From: Actinostola sp. cb2023
Lineage: Eukaryota; Cnidaria; Anthozoa; Actiniaria; Actinostolidae
Direction: 5' to 3'
Assembly: GCA_033675265.1 (NCBI GenBank)
Contig: JAUJYZ010001178.1
Location: forward strand, 62,001-126,000
DNA: 64,000 bases
The position numbers were made by a program, and so were the translations under genes. The notes under the pieces are model-generated. The model had not been told where the DNA came from and ran no database searches. It was given only the letters and a program-made list of their open reading frames with translations. How positions within the stretch are numbered: position 1 is the stretch's first letter; every line of letters begins with the position of its first letter. Positions 49,090 through 63,300 of this stretch are shown here, in pieces.

Positions 49090-52000
49090 GTACGTACCCT
49101 GCTTCCTGGCCAGAATCTCTGAAGGCCCGGACACACAGTGCAACTTTTCCTGCTTGCAACAATACGCACAACGTTGCATCGTGTGACACCCCAAAAATTG
49201 TTGCACGCAACGTTGCAAGAAAAGTTGCACCGTGTGTCCAGGCCTTGACTCCCTCTCTCTCTACAGTGAATCATGATGAGCAAGTTGCAAAGCAGCGATG
49301 AAACAACAGAGACTGTGATCTCACTTTAATGCAGAAGACAGTTTGTCAAATATATGAAAACAGCTGATCAGCAAAATTTGTAAAACAATCCTACTTCGTT
49401 GATTGGTCGATTATATTTGACACGTTTGACAGCTGTCATAATTGGCCATTACAAAAAAGAGCAGGGGACTGGGACCAAGTCCGTAAAACTAATTCATTAA
49501 GAAACTAGCAAAAGTGGGCATCATTTTCTGAGAGAGCAGACCAAACTTAGCTAATCTGGAAAGTTTGGTGAACTTTGGCTTAATATTGACGATGCTAGAG
49601 GGCATCAAAGATGTACATTTCCCCATGCAAACTCTTTATTTTTTTACGTTCATGTGTCTACCCAAACCATACATTCACTGTAAAATTTCAAAATTTCAAA
49701 AGTTTATAATTCCGACAGAATTCACTCAAATCACATCAAACTTTGCACATATATATGATAATAATAAATTTCAACATGTTGTTTCATGTCATAAACTTAA
49801 TTTCGTAATTACATTAATTATAATAAACTCGCTCCCAGTCCCCTGCTCTTTTTTGTAATGGGCAATTCAATGTCTGCATGAAAGTGAGTTTTGTAATGTC
49901 TGTGATGAGTCCATTGATTCCTCGCTGCTTACAATGTAGTATTTCACTGATCACCACATCACGGCTCTAGACTTTCACCATAGAGAAAGAGTTTCACAGA
50001 GACTCCTGGCGCAGGGAGTAAGTGAGCTAACTCTAAAGGCCCTGTTGCACGTAGCAAAGTATTTATTGTGCAACTAGTGTCAAGTGAAAGTTGCACAAGC
50101 ATATTTTACATGTGACATCTCCTCTCACACTTGTAGCAAGAGGTTGCATGAAAACATGCACATACATGTACATTGTACTAATTTCCGTGCAACTTACCTC
50201 ATGCAAAAAAAGACTGTTCAAAGTTATTGAATCAAACCAATGCATGGTGGCCGGCGACATCTATCTACATGTACATCTAAATAGAAAAGATGGTCGGTGA
50301 CATCTATCTACATGTACATCTTAGAAATAGAAAAGATGTGGGTATCATCATTACTTGGCTTTAATTTCCTTGTCTGATATATTTCCAATAGTTTGTTTAC
50401 TTGCAATTGCTTCTATTGGAAGTCATGCACTCTCCAGTGCATCACGAGACAAGTAGCACCAGCCCATGTTACACAGTGGTTTTTACATAAACTGTTGCAG
50501 AAAGTATTTTTTGTTAATTTTGTTGCATGAGGAGATGTTATACGTGCAACCTGCTTTGTACACGAGAAGACAAGTTGTACAAGAAATATTCTAACATACA
50601 CTGTCTAATAATCATGTGTGACATAATGGGTTTTAAAAGCCATCACCTCAGCCATTGCTTATAATAGTTGTGTTTCTTTCCCTATTAGGGTTAGGAGCAT
50701 GGGATCATATAGCCAGTATGAGAATGAAACCATACAAAAGAATGCATGTAGGTTATTACTTGATTGATCAAATTTACCATTTATAACTGGTACCCAAATA
50801 AATAATAATAAATTAATATTGAACATCTAATAATGGGCACGTCAGAAAAAATAAACAGATCATCGCAATTGATATGATTTAGTGCAAAATGGACAGTGTT
50901 GGAATGGAATGTAGTGCTGTGTTCAACAGCCTTTGATGCCTTGTAAATGTTTTGACTGATTAAACGTTTAAACTTTTTTTTTTAATATTTAAAAATGTTA
51001 TCTCAAAGACGTCCCACATCCATTAGACATTAGGGGTGTCGAATGGTTCCCACAAAAAGTCAGAGTCTCGCCAAATTTCAGTCAAATTTCTCGGGTCTCG
51101 AAGCCTCGTTTTTCGCAAAAGCCATCTCCGAATCTCGAATTTTGAAAACAAAGGAAATCGTTGAAAATATGTCTTGGGCTTGCAAAAATATGCCTTGTCT
51201 CAGAGTCTCACAAAGTCTCACCTTGAGCATTCGATACCCCTGACATTGGTTGAGAATGGGACATATTTTCTGTACCCTGTGCTCTGTCTGACAAGTGCTG
51301 TTGTACTAGGTGTGGGATGCCTGTGGTGATGGCCATATAGCCTTTGATACCTGCCAAGATGTTAGTAGTACCACCGACATGGCTTACGTTGTAGAGAACT
51401 CTGTCATTACTGCAGCTTTAAATAAACAATTACTAAAGCTGGATCAGAATATTGAAATCATGCACGATGCAAGGATTAGCAAGATCATATCACCTGATCC
51501 TGTTTGGAATGTGGTAAGTTCCTCTTGATATGTACTATTTGAACAGACTGTCAAGACTGTGTTTATAGAGATTGCTTTTACAGAGCAAGCCCATAATATG
51601 TGTTTAGCCAATGAGGGACTGTTAGGGAGGGGAGGGTGTGGTGGAGGGGCATTATTTTCCAACCTAAAAAATGGGTTAGAATTTAAGTTCAATTTTGGAT
51701 GAAGATCAAGTTCACGTACATGTACATGTACATGTAGTCTGTAGTACGAAATCTACATGCAATGAAAGTGTGGTCACCTGACTTCTTTGTGGTAATGTGG
51801 CACAGTAAGGCCTCCAAAGCATGAGTGGAACTGCAATATTTTGTAAAGGTGCAGTAATACGAGCAACAAAATCTTGTCGTGCAACATTGTTGCATAGCAA
51901 GTTGCAAAGCAATGTTTCTCGTATTACCACCGTTCTCCCAACTTGTCGCGCAACACATTTTCGTGTTGCAGGTTGCAAAACTTTGTTGCGCAAAGTAGAA

Positions 52001-54267
52001 GCTCTTTCTACTTCATGCAACAAAGTTTTGCAACCTGCAACACCAAAAATTAATTTGTTGCGTGACAAGTTGCGCGAACGGTGGTAATACGAGAAACATT
52101 GCTCTGCAACTTGCAATGCAACAATCTGAACAATGTTGCACGACAAGTTGCACAATTTTGTTGCTCGTATTACTGCACCTTAAAGCAAGGAGGATGGCAC
52201 AGCAAATAACAAGCAAGTGATCTCCAGATGATCAAAATTTAAATTCTCCTCCAGGTTCACTGAGTTCCAAAGGAGAATTTGGATTTGGATCACAAGACAC
52301 TTGCACACTGTTTCAATTGGTTTATTGTGTAAATTGTCCCATTTGTAGGATGAACCTAACTACAACCCATGGGTTAGAGTACAGCTGAATGACGGGAGTT
52401 TAATTAAGACCAGACTACTGGTGAGTCTTTATTATTATCAATAAATTAATAATATTTAACCATTAACCATTGGTATATATATTTTTTTAATCATTTGGTA
52501 CGAAGCATTATTAAACTTAACCTTAAACATATAAATATAAATATACTGTATATATTAGACATAGACTTTATTTTTGAGGGTAGCTAGCTCACTTGACAGT
52601 TTTGCGGAACTGATGACGACCCTGTGGCCCCTCAAGCTACACACACTATTGTTTACAAGTATTCTTAAATACTCTAAGCACCCAACACTCATCTCACTAA
52701 TTCATTTTTGATGGAGGGAGGAAAATCCCCAAGCATAGGAGAGAACGAACTGACAAACTCTACTCGCATCTACAGTGTAGCATCCAGTGAGAATTGAATT
52801 AAGCACCATTTGTGGTGAGAGGTAATAGGCGTTACCACTTGCCCAGACCTGCGCCATGAAAGTGTATCATAGGGTCATGTCATTGGAACACATTACATGT
52901 ATAACACACACTACCGCGGAACATGTGTAACTTTCTGCATTTTGTCCCCACCACATGACGTACCCCTAATATATTTGATCTCATGCGGTCATGTTAGTGG
53001 GGAATAAACATACATGTCTAAGAATCAATCAGTGTGCAAGAAGTTTTACAAATTACACATATATAGGTTGGGGCTGATGGTGTTAAGTCGATGGTGAGGG
53101 GTGCGATGGAGACAGAGTATTTATCATGGAGTTACCAACAGTATGGAGTAGTAGCAACACTGGAGCTTGCAGAGGTAAATCACTGTGTGTTGTTACAGTA
53201 CACAGGGTCCATGGAGCAAGCTTAAAAGTGGTGGGGCTATTAAGCTCATCACCAATAGATGAGCTTGGGGTTGGGTGCCAGAGTGGGACTGACCTCGCTA
53301 GTCCGAGTCCCTCACGGAGGTCACCATGGCAACCATGCCACAGTCCACCCCCCTAGCACCCGTCACACTGACTTCTTGTTAGTCAGTGGAGTAAAACAAA
53401 TATATGGCTTAATACTTACCATAAGATGGGAGGGTAGGGCGGGGGAAATTGATCCGCAATGATCAGCTTAGCAATGAGATTCTCGATTCGCTCAAGCGCC
53501 TGTTGACTCCACAATGGACAGCAAAAGGGGCAAACAGCGGATGACACATGTATTTGTAGCCCCTGCCCAAGTCTAGGGGTCCCCCACGCTTCGGGTACCG
53601 AAGCAAGACCGCTGGCCTGCATTGTCTTGAGTTTAACATTGCCTAAATTTCATTTAGCCTCATAAATGTTTCTTCCGTACAAGGGTCGCAATGACAATAC
53701 CATTTTTAAAATTTCCTTAAAAAGTTTATTACCTGTGGACAACAAGGTGGCCCTACTAACACCTCCCCCTCCGCGGGCCCTAGCTGGTACACTTGTACTA
53801 ATTCTTGAATATTTTCATCATAAATTATGTCAATGTGGTATTCCTTAATCCTATTCCTGCCTTGATTCCCTCTTACTTTTTGTTTTCTTTGCACAGTCTT
53901 TCACAATTTTCTTAATTTTGAACTGTTTTATTTTAACAGATAACAGAAAATGTAGTTGCTTGGCAAAAGTTTTTACCTTCTGGACCAATGGCATTACTCC
54001 CAGTCAGTTGCACAACAACCATGCTATTTCGTTTGTTATATAAATTATGTTTTGGAGGTGAGTAGTGGTGGATATTTACCAAGCCGCTAGTCCTCGAGCG
54101 GCAAGGTAAATATTCACCACTACTCACCAACACTGGGGGGATAATTCTTTTAGTATTTACCAAATCAGTTGGATTAAAAATTTAGCTGTAGCGAAACGAG
54201 ACGCCATTTTCGAATCTCGTCCCAAAACAGTTTTATTCCAAGTTACGGGAACCAATCAAAATGCACC

Positions 54268-54301
<34 letters not shown>

Positions 54302-57300
54302 GTTCGTTATTGTTGTTATTGTCATTTTCACTGTTGTACGTTGTTGTCATTGTTATTGTTGTTGTTGTCCCTCTTGTTGTTGTTGTCATTGTTGTTCTTA
54401 TTATTGTTGTTGTTACTAGTGTTGTTAATATAATTATTGCAGAAGTGTAAACATTGTTACTTGCTTCTAGTTGTCAGAGAATATGAGTTCACTAGTTTGG
54501 ACCACTACACCTGAACATGCCAAAACCTTAGTCAATCTTCCTGAAGATGCATTTATCGATGCTGTGAACAATGGATTTGTAAGTACCTATACTGCCTGGT
54601 ACTTGCATGTACCTGTACTAGGTCTGGTACTTGCATGTGTTCATGTACTGTCTGGTGCTTACATGTACCTGAGTGTACTGTCTGGTACTTATGTACCTGT
54701 ACTGTCTGATACTTACATGTACCTGTACTGTCTGATACCTACATGTACCTGTACTGTCTGGTACTTACATGTACCTGTACTGTCTGGTACTTGCATGCAC
54801 CTGTACTGTCTGGTACTTACATGTACCTGTACTGTCTGGTACTTGCATGCACCTGTACTGTCTGGTACTTGCATGCACCTGTACTGTCTGGTACTTGCAT
54901 GCACCTGTACTGTCTGGTACTTACATGTACCTGTACTGTCTGGTACTTGCATGCACCTGTACTGTCTGGTACTTATGTACATATACTGTCTGGTACCTGC
55001 ATGCACCTGTACTGTCTGGTACTTACATGTACCTGTACTGTCTGGTACTTACATGTACCTGTTCTGTCTGGTACTTGCATGCACCTGTACTGTCTGGTAC
55101 TTACATGTACCTGTACTGTCTGGTGCTTACATGTACCTGTACTGTCTGGTACTTACATGTACCTGTACTGTCTGGTACTTACACGTACCTGTACTGTCTG
55201 GTACTTACACGTACCTGTACTGTCTGGTACTTGCATGCACCTGTACTGTCTGGTACTTACATGTACCTGTACTGTCTGGTACTTGCATGCACCTGTACTG
55301 TCTGGTACTTGCATGCACCTGTACTGTCTGGTACTTACATGTACCTGTACTGTCTGGTACTTGCATGCACCTGTACTGTCTGGTACTTGCATGTACCTGT
55401 ACTGTCTGGTGCTTACATGTACCTGTACTGTCTGGTACTTACATATACCTGTACTGTCTGCTACTTGCATGTACCTGTACTGTCTGGTACTTACATGTAC
55501 CTGTACTGTCTGGTACTTGCATGTACCTGTACTGTCTGGTACTTGCATGCACCTGTACTGTCTGGTACTTGCATGTGTTCCTATACTGTCTGGTACTTGC
55601 ATGTACCTGTACTGTCTCGTACTTGCATGTACCTGTACTGTCTGGTACTTGCATGTGTACCTGTACTGTCTGGTACTTGCATGTGTACCTGTACTGTCTG
55701 GTACCTACATGTACACGTACCTGTACTGTCTGGTATTTGCATGTACCTGTACTGTCTGGTACTTGCATGTACCTGTACTGTCTGGTACTTGCATGTGTAC
55801 CTGTACTGTCTGGTACTTGCATGTGTACCTGTACTGTCTGGTACCTACATGTACACGTACCTGTACTGTCTGGTACTTACACGTACCTGTACTGTCTGGT
55901 ACTTACATGTACCTGTACTGTCTGGTACTTACACGTACCTGTACTGTCTGGTACTTACACGTACCTGTACTGTCTGGTACTTACATGTACCTGTACTGTC
56001 TGGTACTTACATGTACCTGTACTGTCTGGTACCTACATGTACCTGTACTGTCTCGTACTTACATGTACCTGTACTGTCTGGTACTTACTATATACATCAT
56101 GTAGTCTGGCTGTAACCACATTGTATATATTTGTTGTTTTTGCAATAGTGGGAAGACTTAAACAGAAGTCCTCTTGTGGAAACTGCTTCAAAAGTTGGAC
56201 ATATCATCACTTCACTTTTACAACCGTCAGGTACCACTTCTTTCAATAACATGGGTCAGTACACATCATTATCGTTATTGTGTAGACCTGTCCTAAACAG
56301 AAGGAGAATAGCTAGTAATGCAGACCCAAATGTTGATACCAGTGTGAACAAGCTTTTACTGCTGTGACTTGATGATATTATGATTAATCCCTGGGATGAG
56401 TTACATTAACTTAATGCTGGGTGTACCTGCTAATGTCAGGCGTTCAACCCATTCAAGATCACTACTTGAACACTACTTTAACATGGTTGTTCTGCAGGGT
56501 CATTGTCTGGTACACAGGTTCCTCCCAGTGCAGCTAAGGTTGTTGGCGGCAGTAGAGCAATGTTCCCATTAGGACTTGGTCATTCATTGCACTATGTACA
56601 GCCAAGGATGGCTTTAATTGGGTAAGTTTGTTAAATAGATTGGTTTTATTTGAGCTGTTAATTAAATCTAATAGTCAAATGAAAACTAAAGAATCCAATG
56701 TCGAGAATTATGGTATACTAGCCTAATCTATGTTTTGTGTATGTGTTTTATGGAGCAAATGACTCAAAATTAATAAGAATAACAGACTGACAACATTTGT
56801 GTTCCGAAAAAAAAAACCATGACATTTATTTATTTTATTTATTTATTTATTAACCCATTGACTCCTACACCGGCCGAAACCGGCCGTAAACATCGATACT
56901 GCTTTGAAAAATTATAACTTTCTGAATTTTCGTAACATCGATCTCATGGCCAATTATTAGTGACAACTAGATAACTCTTCATATTTTAACCTCAAGTAAA
57001 CTGACTTACAGGTCCAATTTCTGGGCACTAGTTCAATTTGTTTGCCATAAAAATCAAAAATGCGTGTTTTTGACGCAATTTTACACCTCGAAAATGAACG
57101 ACATTTGACTTGGATTTTCTTCCAAAATACATCCTGCGAAACAAAACGCCACTTTCTCAGCAAACTTCCATCTCTCTTCTAACTTGATATATTCGTGAAA
57201 TTTTTTTTCCCTCTCTTCCTTAACTCGCCGAACAATAGCCATTTCCTTAGGACCACTTTCGCTAACACGTGTTTTGAAGAATAACATTCCGTGGAACAGA

Positions 57301-60300
57301 AGAGACAATCAACACAAAGGGGAAAACTTTGAGAAAACAAGACGCCACCTTCACAGATGACACTGGGTCGATCAGAATTGTACTATGGGAAGAGGACATC
57401 ACCAAAATTTCTTCTGGGGAATGCTACAGACTCACAAATGTGGGCCTCAGAACCTTCAACCAGGAGAAATACCTGACAATGAACAAACAATCTGTCATAG
57501 CGAGTTCTGCAGAACTAATCAATAGAGAAGATGCTGCAGTTGAAAACGTTCTCAGTACTGTGTCTTTTCCGGCAGATGCAGTGCAGTGCCTGCAAAAATA
57601 TCTCTCCTGCACAAAATGCAAGACTAAGGTTGTACCCGTACCACATTCACTGCATCGAGCAAAGTTCCTTCCTGGTCTGGTACAATTAATTACTAAGTGT
57701 ACCACAAGATGTTATATAAAAAATAAATAAAAAATATATAAAAAATAAATAAAAAAAGTAAGTGTCACGCATCTCAATCAAGAACTTCTAGTTCATTTTC
57801 TATGTTATATTACTGTTGTTTTTGATAATTTGTCACTTGTCATTTTTGATGAGAAAATTGAACAATTGTACAACTTATATCGATTACAAGCAAATTGTGA
57901 TAAAGCTTTCAAAGACCTAGACGAAGATGATATCACAGGTCTTCTCCTAATGGTTGAGGCCACCATCTCTTATAATAAGGGCAAAAATGTTGTTGCCGTC
58001 ACACCAAAACAGTAATGAACTCTTACTTAGCAAATTACGTTTAGTTCCAATTGGTATTCAAAACTTGCAGTTTTTCAAGGCATCATTGTTGCCATCAAAC
58101 CAAAACAGTAATAATATTATTAATTAGTATCCAAATGTTACAGTTCTTCAAGCCATCATTGTTGCCAGTAATAACTGTTCCAAATCTTTATCAGGACATT
58201 ATTATTAAGAGTCCAGTTAGCATGTAGTTGTTATTTTGAAATGCAACAACATTGTACTTAGCAAATTACATTTAGTTCAAATAGAGAAATTATTAATTAA
58301 TAAACATTGGTAATCAATCATGTACCCACAGTTGTTGTGATTATAATAATATTATTATCATGTTGAATTTGCTGAAAATTCAGCCTAGCCTCAATTCCAA
58401 GATACAAAACAAAAGCAAAAATTAGAATAACAAAACACGCTATTCCTCAATGCGAGGCTAAGTTCAATTTTATGTATTTTTAACATTGGTCAATACACCC
58501 TATGCAATACTCGATTTTTGTAATTTGCATAAATTTAAAGAATAACGAGTTAAGTAAAGGTAAAATAATAGATTGAAAGATCATCCACAGTTTAGTAATT
58601 ACCCTAAAAGTGTATTAATAAATTATAAAGTAGTAAGTGTTTGAAACGTACAAAATACATGGAAACGAGGCATTTAGGGCCAAAGTCCGGTTTCTGTCAC
58701 AAATCTTTGTAAGATTTCATAGTACAGCCCTAAAATTTGGTGTGTTCATTTTTGATAACACTCTTCAAAGATATTGTCAGATAGATTTTACGATTCTACC
58801 ATTTATGCATAGGGTCCATTGCACCTTGACTGATTAGTTTTGTTACACCGGTTAAGGTGACTCCGTTATCATTCTCGGCGCACTCGTCTATGACAAACTT
58901 TGGGTCATAACTTCCTCTGCTTTTATGCAATTGCCATAAAACATTGGCAACTATTAGAGCTTTCATTCACCTATAATACAATATAATTCGATTGCACTGC
59001 AGAACATAAAAAAAAAAAAATTAGAACTTAAGTAAACTCAATATTTTGGATAAAATTGGATATTGCGAAAAATCTGTCTGTTTTTTTTTGGATGAAAGTT
59101 TTGGAATTACTTTATATTGACATAATTCATAACCTGACCAAGTTTTAGCAAAATCGTTGGAGCGAAAGCAATCGTTGGAGCTAATTTCCGTGCTTAATTT
59201 TGGTTGTTTTCATGCATGCGGCCGTGCTTTAGCTCCAACGATTTTGCTAAAACTTGCTCAGGTTATGAATTATGTGAATCTAAAGTGATTCCAAAACTTT
59301 CATCCAAAAAAAACGGACAGATTTTTCGCAATATCCAATTTTATCCAAAACATTGACTTTACTCAAGTTCTAATATTATTTAAAAAAATGTTCTGCAGTG
59401 CAATCGAATTATATTGTATCAAAAGTGAATGATAGCTCTAATTGTTGCCAATGTTTTATGGCAATTGCATAAAAGCAGAGGAAGTTATGACCCAAAGTTT
59501 GTCATAGACGAGTGCGCCGAGAATGATAACGGAGTCACCTTAAATAAACATCACTATTACAGACCATTGGATAGGTAATAATTATACGACATTCTCATTC
59601 TCTGACAACCTCCCACTAAAGAAAAGCTGAGAAATAATATTCAAAACAAACAAGGTCGACTCTCCTAATTGCATATTTGACACTCCTTACATTGCGCTTA
59701 CGTGAAACCAAATATTCCGTACCTATCTCTCTCAAAACTTTGTCCACATCTACTAGCAATGCATTTGTCAAGTTTGATAATTACAAAGGGCCAACTTTTT
59801 CTGATATTCCATGTTGTGTACCTATTCCTCCAGTTACTGTTTCCATTTATTCTGGAAATACTGTACATGAAAGACAACAGTTACCGCTAAGATTTGCATG
59901 GGCATTAACAATTCATAAAAGCCAAGGCTTAACATTGCCCAAGTAATGGGTTGACATTGGAAAAGAGAAACTACTTTAGAGAGAGGGACAAATTCACGAA
60001 TATATCAAGAAGAGAGATGGAAGTTTGCTGAGAAAGTGGAAAGAAGCGTCTGCGATGTGAGGCCAACATTCCTGTACTGTGACGTCATTTTTGACCCGAT
60101 TCTGGTCAAAGAAGCACTCTTTTGTTGTCTTTTGTTACTTTGCATCTAATATACACTGACAGCTAATTAGTAGTGCCCAGGTTTCTGATTGGAATCACTC
60201 TAAGCTCTCCGGCACCAACTCTTATCCACAACTACTATAAACATTGCATTCGCCGTCAGCATTCACTGCTGTTAGGTAGCCTAGTTTAAGAATATATAGA

Positions 60301-63300
60301 GTGTCGAGCCACTCGGTCCTACAGGCAAAATATTGCACCGGTTGCATTCTTTACAAATCCAAAGTCGCCAAAAATGCCTTTGTAGGTCCTGCGATTCACC
60401 ACAGAACAACCAGAGAGACGATTTCACAGTTGAGTCCGCCATTTTGAATTTCGTAATGGAAGAGCCAACATGTCTTCGTGAAAATCGTTTCTCGCTGCTG
60501 GGTTCTTTCAGCAGAACGGTCTCTACCACACCAGTCAAGCTTAATGATGCTGTCCTGGGGGCTTCTGTGGTGAATAATGGCTATAAACACTCTAAAAATG
60601 CAAAATTGGCCTCTTGAAAGCAGTTAAAACCACTGGCCCTCGTGGAGATCCATGACAAGAGAAAGATTACGTCAGAACCTGAGCCCACAGGCATTCAGAA
60701 CTGTCAAGATTTCCATGGAAACCCCTTATATGGAATCGAAATTTCCTACGACGTGATTAGGTCCAGAAAATCGCTAAAAAACTCAAAATAGCTCAGGAGC
60801 GAATGGATTAAAATATATTTTAGTAGAGAGCCCACGTCACTAGGAGTGATTTTCAGTGAGGCCCTACATTTACAAAATCGATTCTTTATGAAGTTAATAA
60901 TGTGTTGGTGTAGCAGGAGCGGATCTAGAGATTTTGAAAAGGGGGTTCACCACTAAGGGGCCGTAAGGCCCCTTCTTCTAGGGGGTGTGGGGCATGCACC
61001 TCCAGAAAATTTTGAAATCTAGAAGCTCGAAAATGCAATTTCCATCCATTCTGGACATCAAATGGTGGGGAAACGTGGGCGAATATGTATCGGGCCCAAC
61101 TGAAAAGGGGGGGGCACCGGCCCCCCATGCCCCCCCCTTGGATACGCCCCTGTGTAGTGGGTTCTTGGTTTGGGCTTCGCATGTGTGAGTTATAGAGCCT
61201 TGAAATCTCAATATGCTAATTTGGTGAGGTCATTTCGGGAATTTGTCATAACTTATTGATATTTTTTCAAGTAGTGCTTTTTTCTGAAATAGGAAAAAAG
61301 TTTATAAAACCATTTCCATAAACTGTGGAAAAATATCGCAAGTTTAGAACTGTCATTAATTTGCACAAAGACGTTTTTGTATAATAAATGATGACTGAAT
61401 TTACGTCATCTGATTTGCATATTGGGAATTCAAACCTCTGTAACTCACACGCGGCGAAGCCCAATTAAACCAAGAAACTACTACACCATCCATTATTTAC
61501 TTCATAAAGAATCTATTTCCAAAATAAAAATTTTGGGCCATATATAGCTAGTACAGTAATTGCATAATCGTTGTCGGGTCGAAAATCATGAAAGCTATGA
61601 TCAAAAGGAATTCTGGGAAATTAAAACTCTCAAATAACACCCGTCAAATCATCGACCTTTTCATCCAGACTTGTAGGACCTTCAAAACTACGAGAACATT
61701 GAATATATCTGCATGTAATGTGGCTCATGAACTGATTTCCTATCCTGATCCATCCTTGCAGTCTCAGCTTCTATGATTTTTGATTTTCGACCCGACAACG
61801 ATTATGCAATTAGCTATATATACACTTTAACATACATAAATAGTAAACTACTGTATGAACAAGCAAAGAAACTTGATAGCATAAAACAAACACCTGACTA
61901 ATAACAGCTATTTGTATTAATGGCTTAATAAATACAATATTGTTGTCACTGAACAGAGATGCAGCACACAGAATCCATCCTCTTGCTGGACAAGGAGTAA
62001 ATCTAGGGTTGGCAGATGTATCTTGTTTAATGGAAAAAATCATCCAAGCTCTGGAGCATGGGCAAGACATTGGTAATAATGATTGACAGAGGACGTTAAC
62101 TGAAATACTTATTTTCATACAATCCCTGTATATCTGCCATAAATAGAGTACAAACCATAGACCCTATGCATAACTCCGTGCCTTTAAAATAGACAAACTA
62201 AAACCTTTACAGTACAAATTGTTTCAGCCATCAGAAAGAGTACTTCAAAATACACAAAATTGGAAAGTTGGGTTGTTATAGACCTAATATTCAAGAAGTT
62301 ATTACAGATCAAAAACAGAGAGTTTTGTATGTATTTATCAACCGAGGCCTTTAGAGCCTCGTTTTCATGTTTTTTCACACTATAAAGTACTCATAGCTTC
62401 GCAGGAATTTAATATTTCACCTTCAAACTCACAGACTAACTTTCTTGGAGCATTTGCTACTTAAAACATAAATGCTCAACTATTATGCTAATTAGCAGCT
62501 GCCATTTTTGCATAGGGTCTATATGTCCGTGAAATAGTACTATTACTAAATAGTACTAAATAGTGTTATCTCCATTGTTTTCTATTATTGTTTCATTAGT
62601 GCTATTTAGTACTAATTAGTTATTTAGTTTTCAAGCTTTTCTAAATTGCACTCTATCTGCCATATATAGAGTGCAAACCATATGTCCGTGAAATAGTACT
62701 ATTACTAAATAGTGTTATCTCTATTGTTTCATTAGTGCTATTTAGTACTAATTAGTTAGTAATGTTTCAAGGACATATGGTTTACACTCTACACTGCACA
62801 TTTATGATTATTTCGTGCAGTGATTGGCTAAGGTTATTTTGGGAGAATCAGAACGACATCCCGATAATTAAATATTGTTATTATTTTTTTTTAAGGTTAG
62901 GGATTTATTATAAATATTTATTGTTGATCATTGGGATGTCGTTCTGATTCTTGCAAAATCGCTCTCCCGCAGAATAAGAACTAACAGTGAGTTTTACATG
63001 TACTTAGCTTTTTTATATAAGTGTTTAGTTAACTTGTATATTTTATATCTTGGTTATATTATTTTATAATGCGCAGTTGAAAATATTCCACAAAAAATGC
63101 TGACGGCGAATGCAATGTTTATAGTAGTTGTGGATAAGAGTTGGTGCCGGAGAGCTTAGAGTGATTCCAATCAGAAACCTGGGCACTACTAATTAGCTGT
63201 CAGTGTATATTAGATGCAAAGTAACAAAAGACAACAAAAGAGTGCTTCTTTGACCAGAATCGGGTCAAAAATGACGTCACAGTACAGGAATGTTGGCCTC

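Larger units (their letters stand above)
56851..60809. mobile_element. Helitron-like remnant with later insertions (tentative limits)
   Basis: TTAACCCATTGACTCC at 56851 and GGAGCGAATGGATTAA at 60794-60809 look like inverted ends. Between them are an RPA-like OB-fold fragment (57305-58015) and the C-terminal piece of a PIF1-type helicase (59686-59985), a pair of proteins typical of Helitron-group rolling-circle elements. A long foldback sits between the two fragments. No Rep/HUH domain was seen, so the classification is partial and the outer limits are inferred. Confidence 0.5.

Noticed and set aside
52800..52860. tRNA gene candidate
   Set aside because: Only a degenerate tRNA-like segment; no complete cloverleaf could be drawn, so it was kept as a SINE-like repeat.
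54713..56115. Cys/Tyr/Leu-rich open frames on both strands, like a secreted repeat protein
   Set aside because: All are phases of the 26-bp minisatellite inside COQ6 intron 8.
57081..57308. Minus-strand 75-codon charged open frame ([20 protein letters not shown])
   Set aside because: Its end sequence recurs at 59994 and 63361 as part of dispersed repeats, and no domain was recognised.
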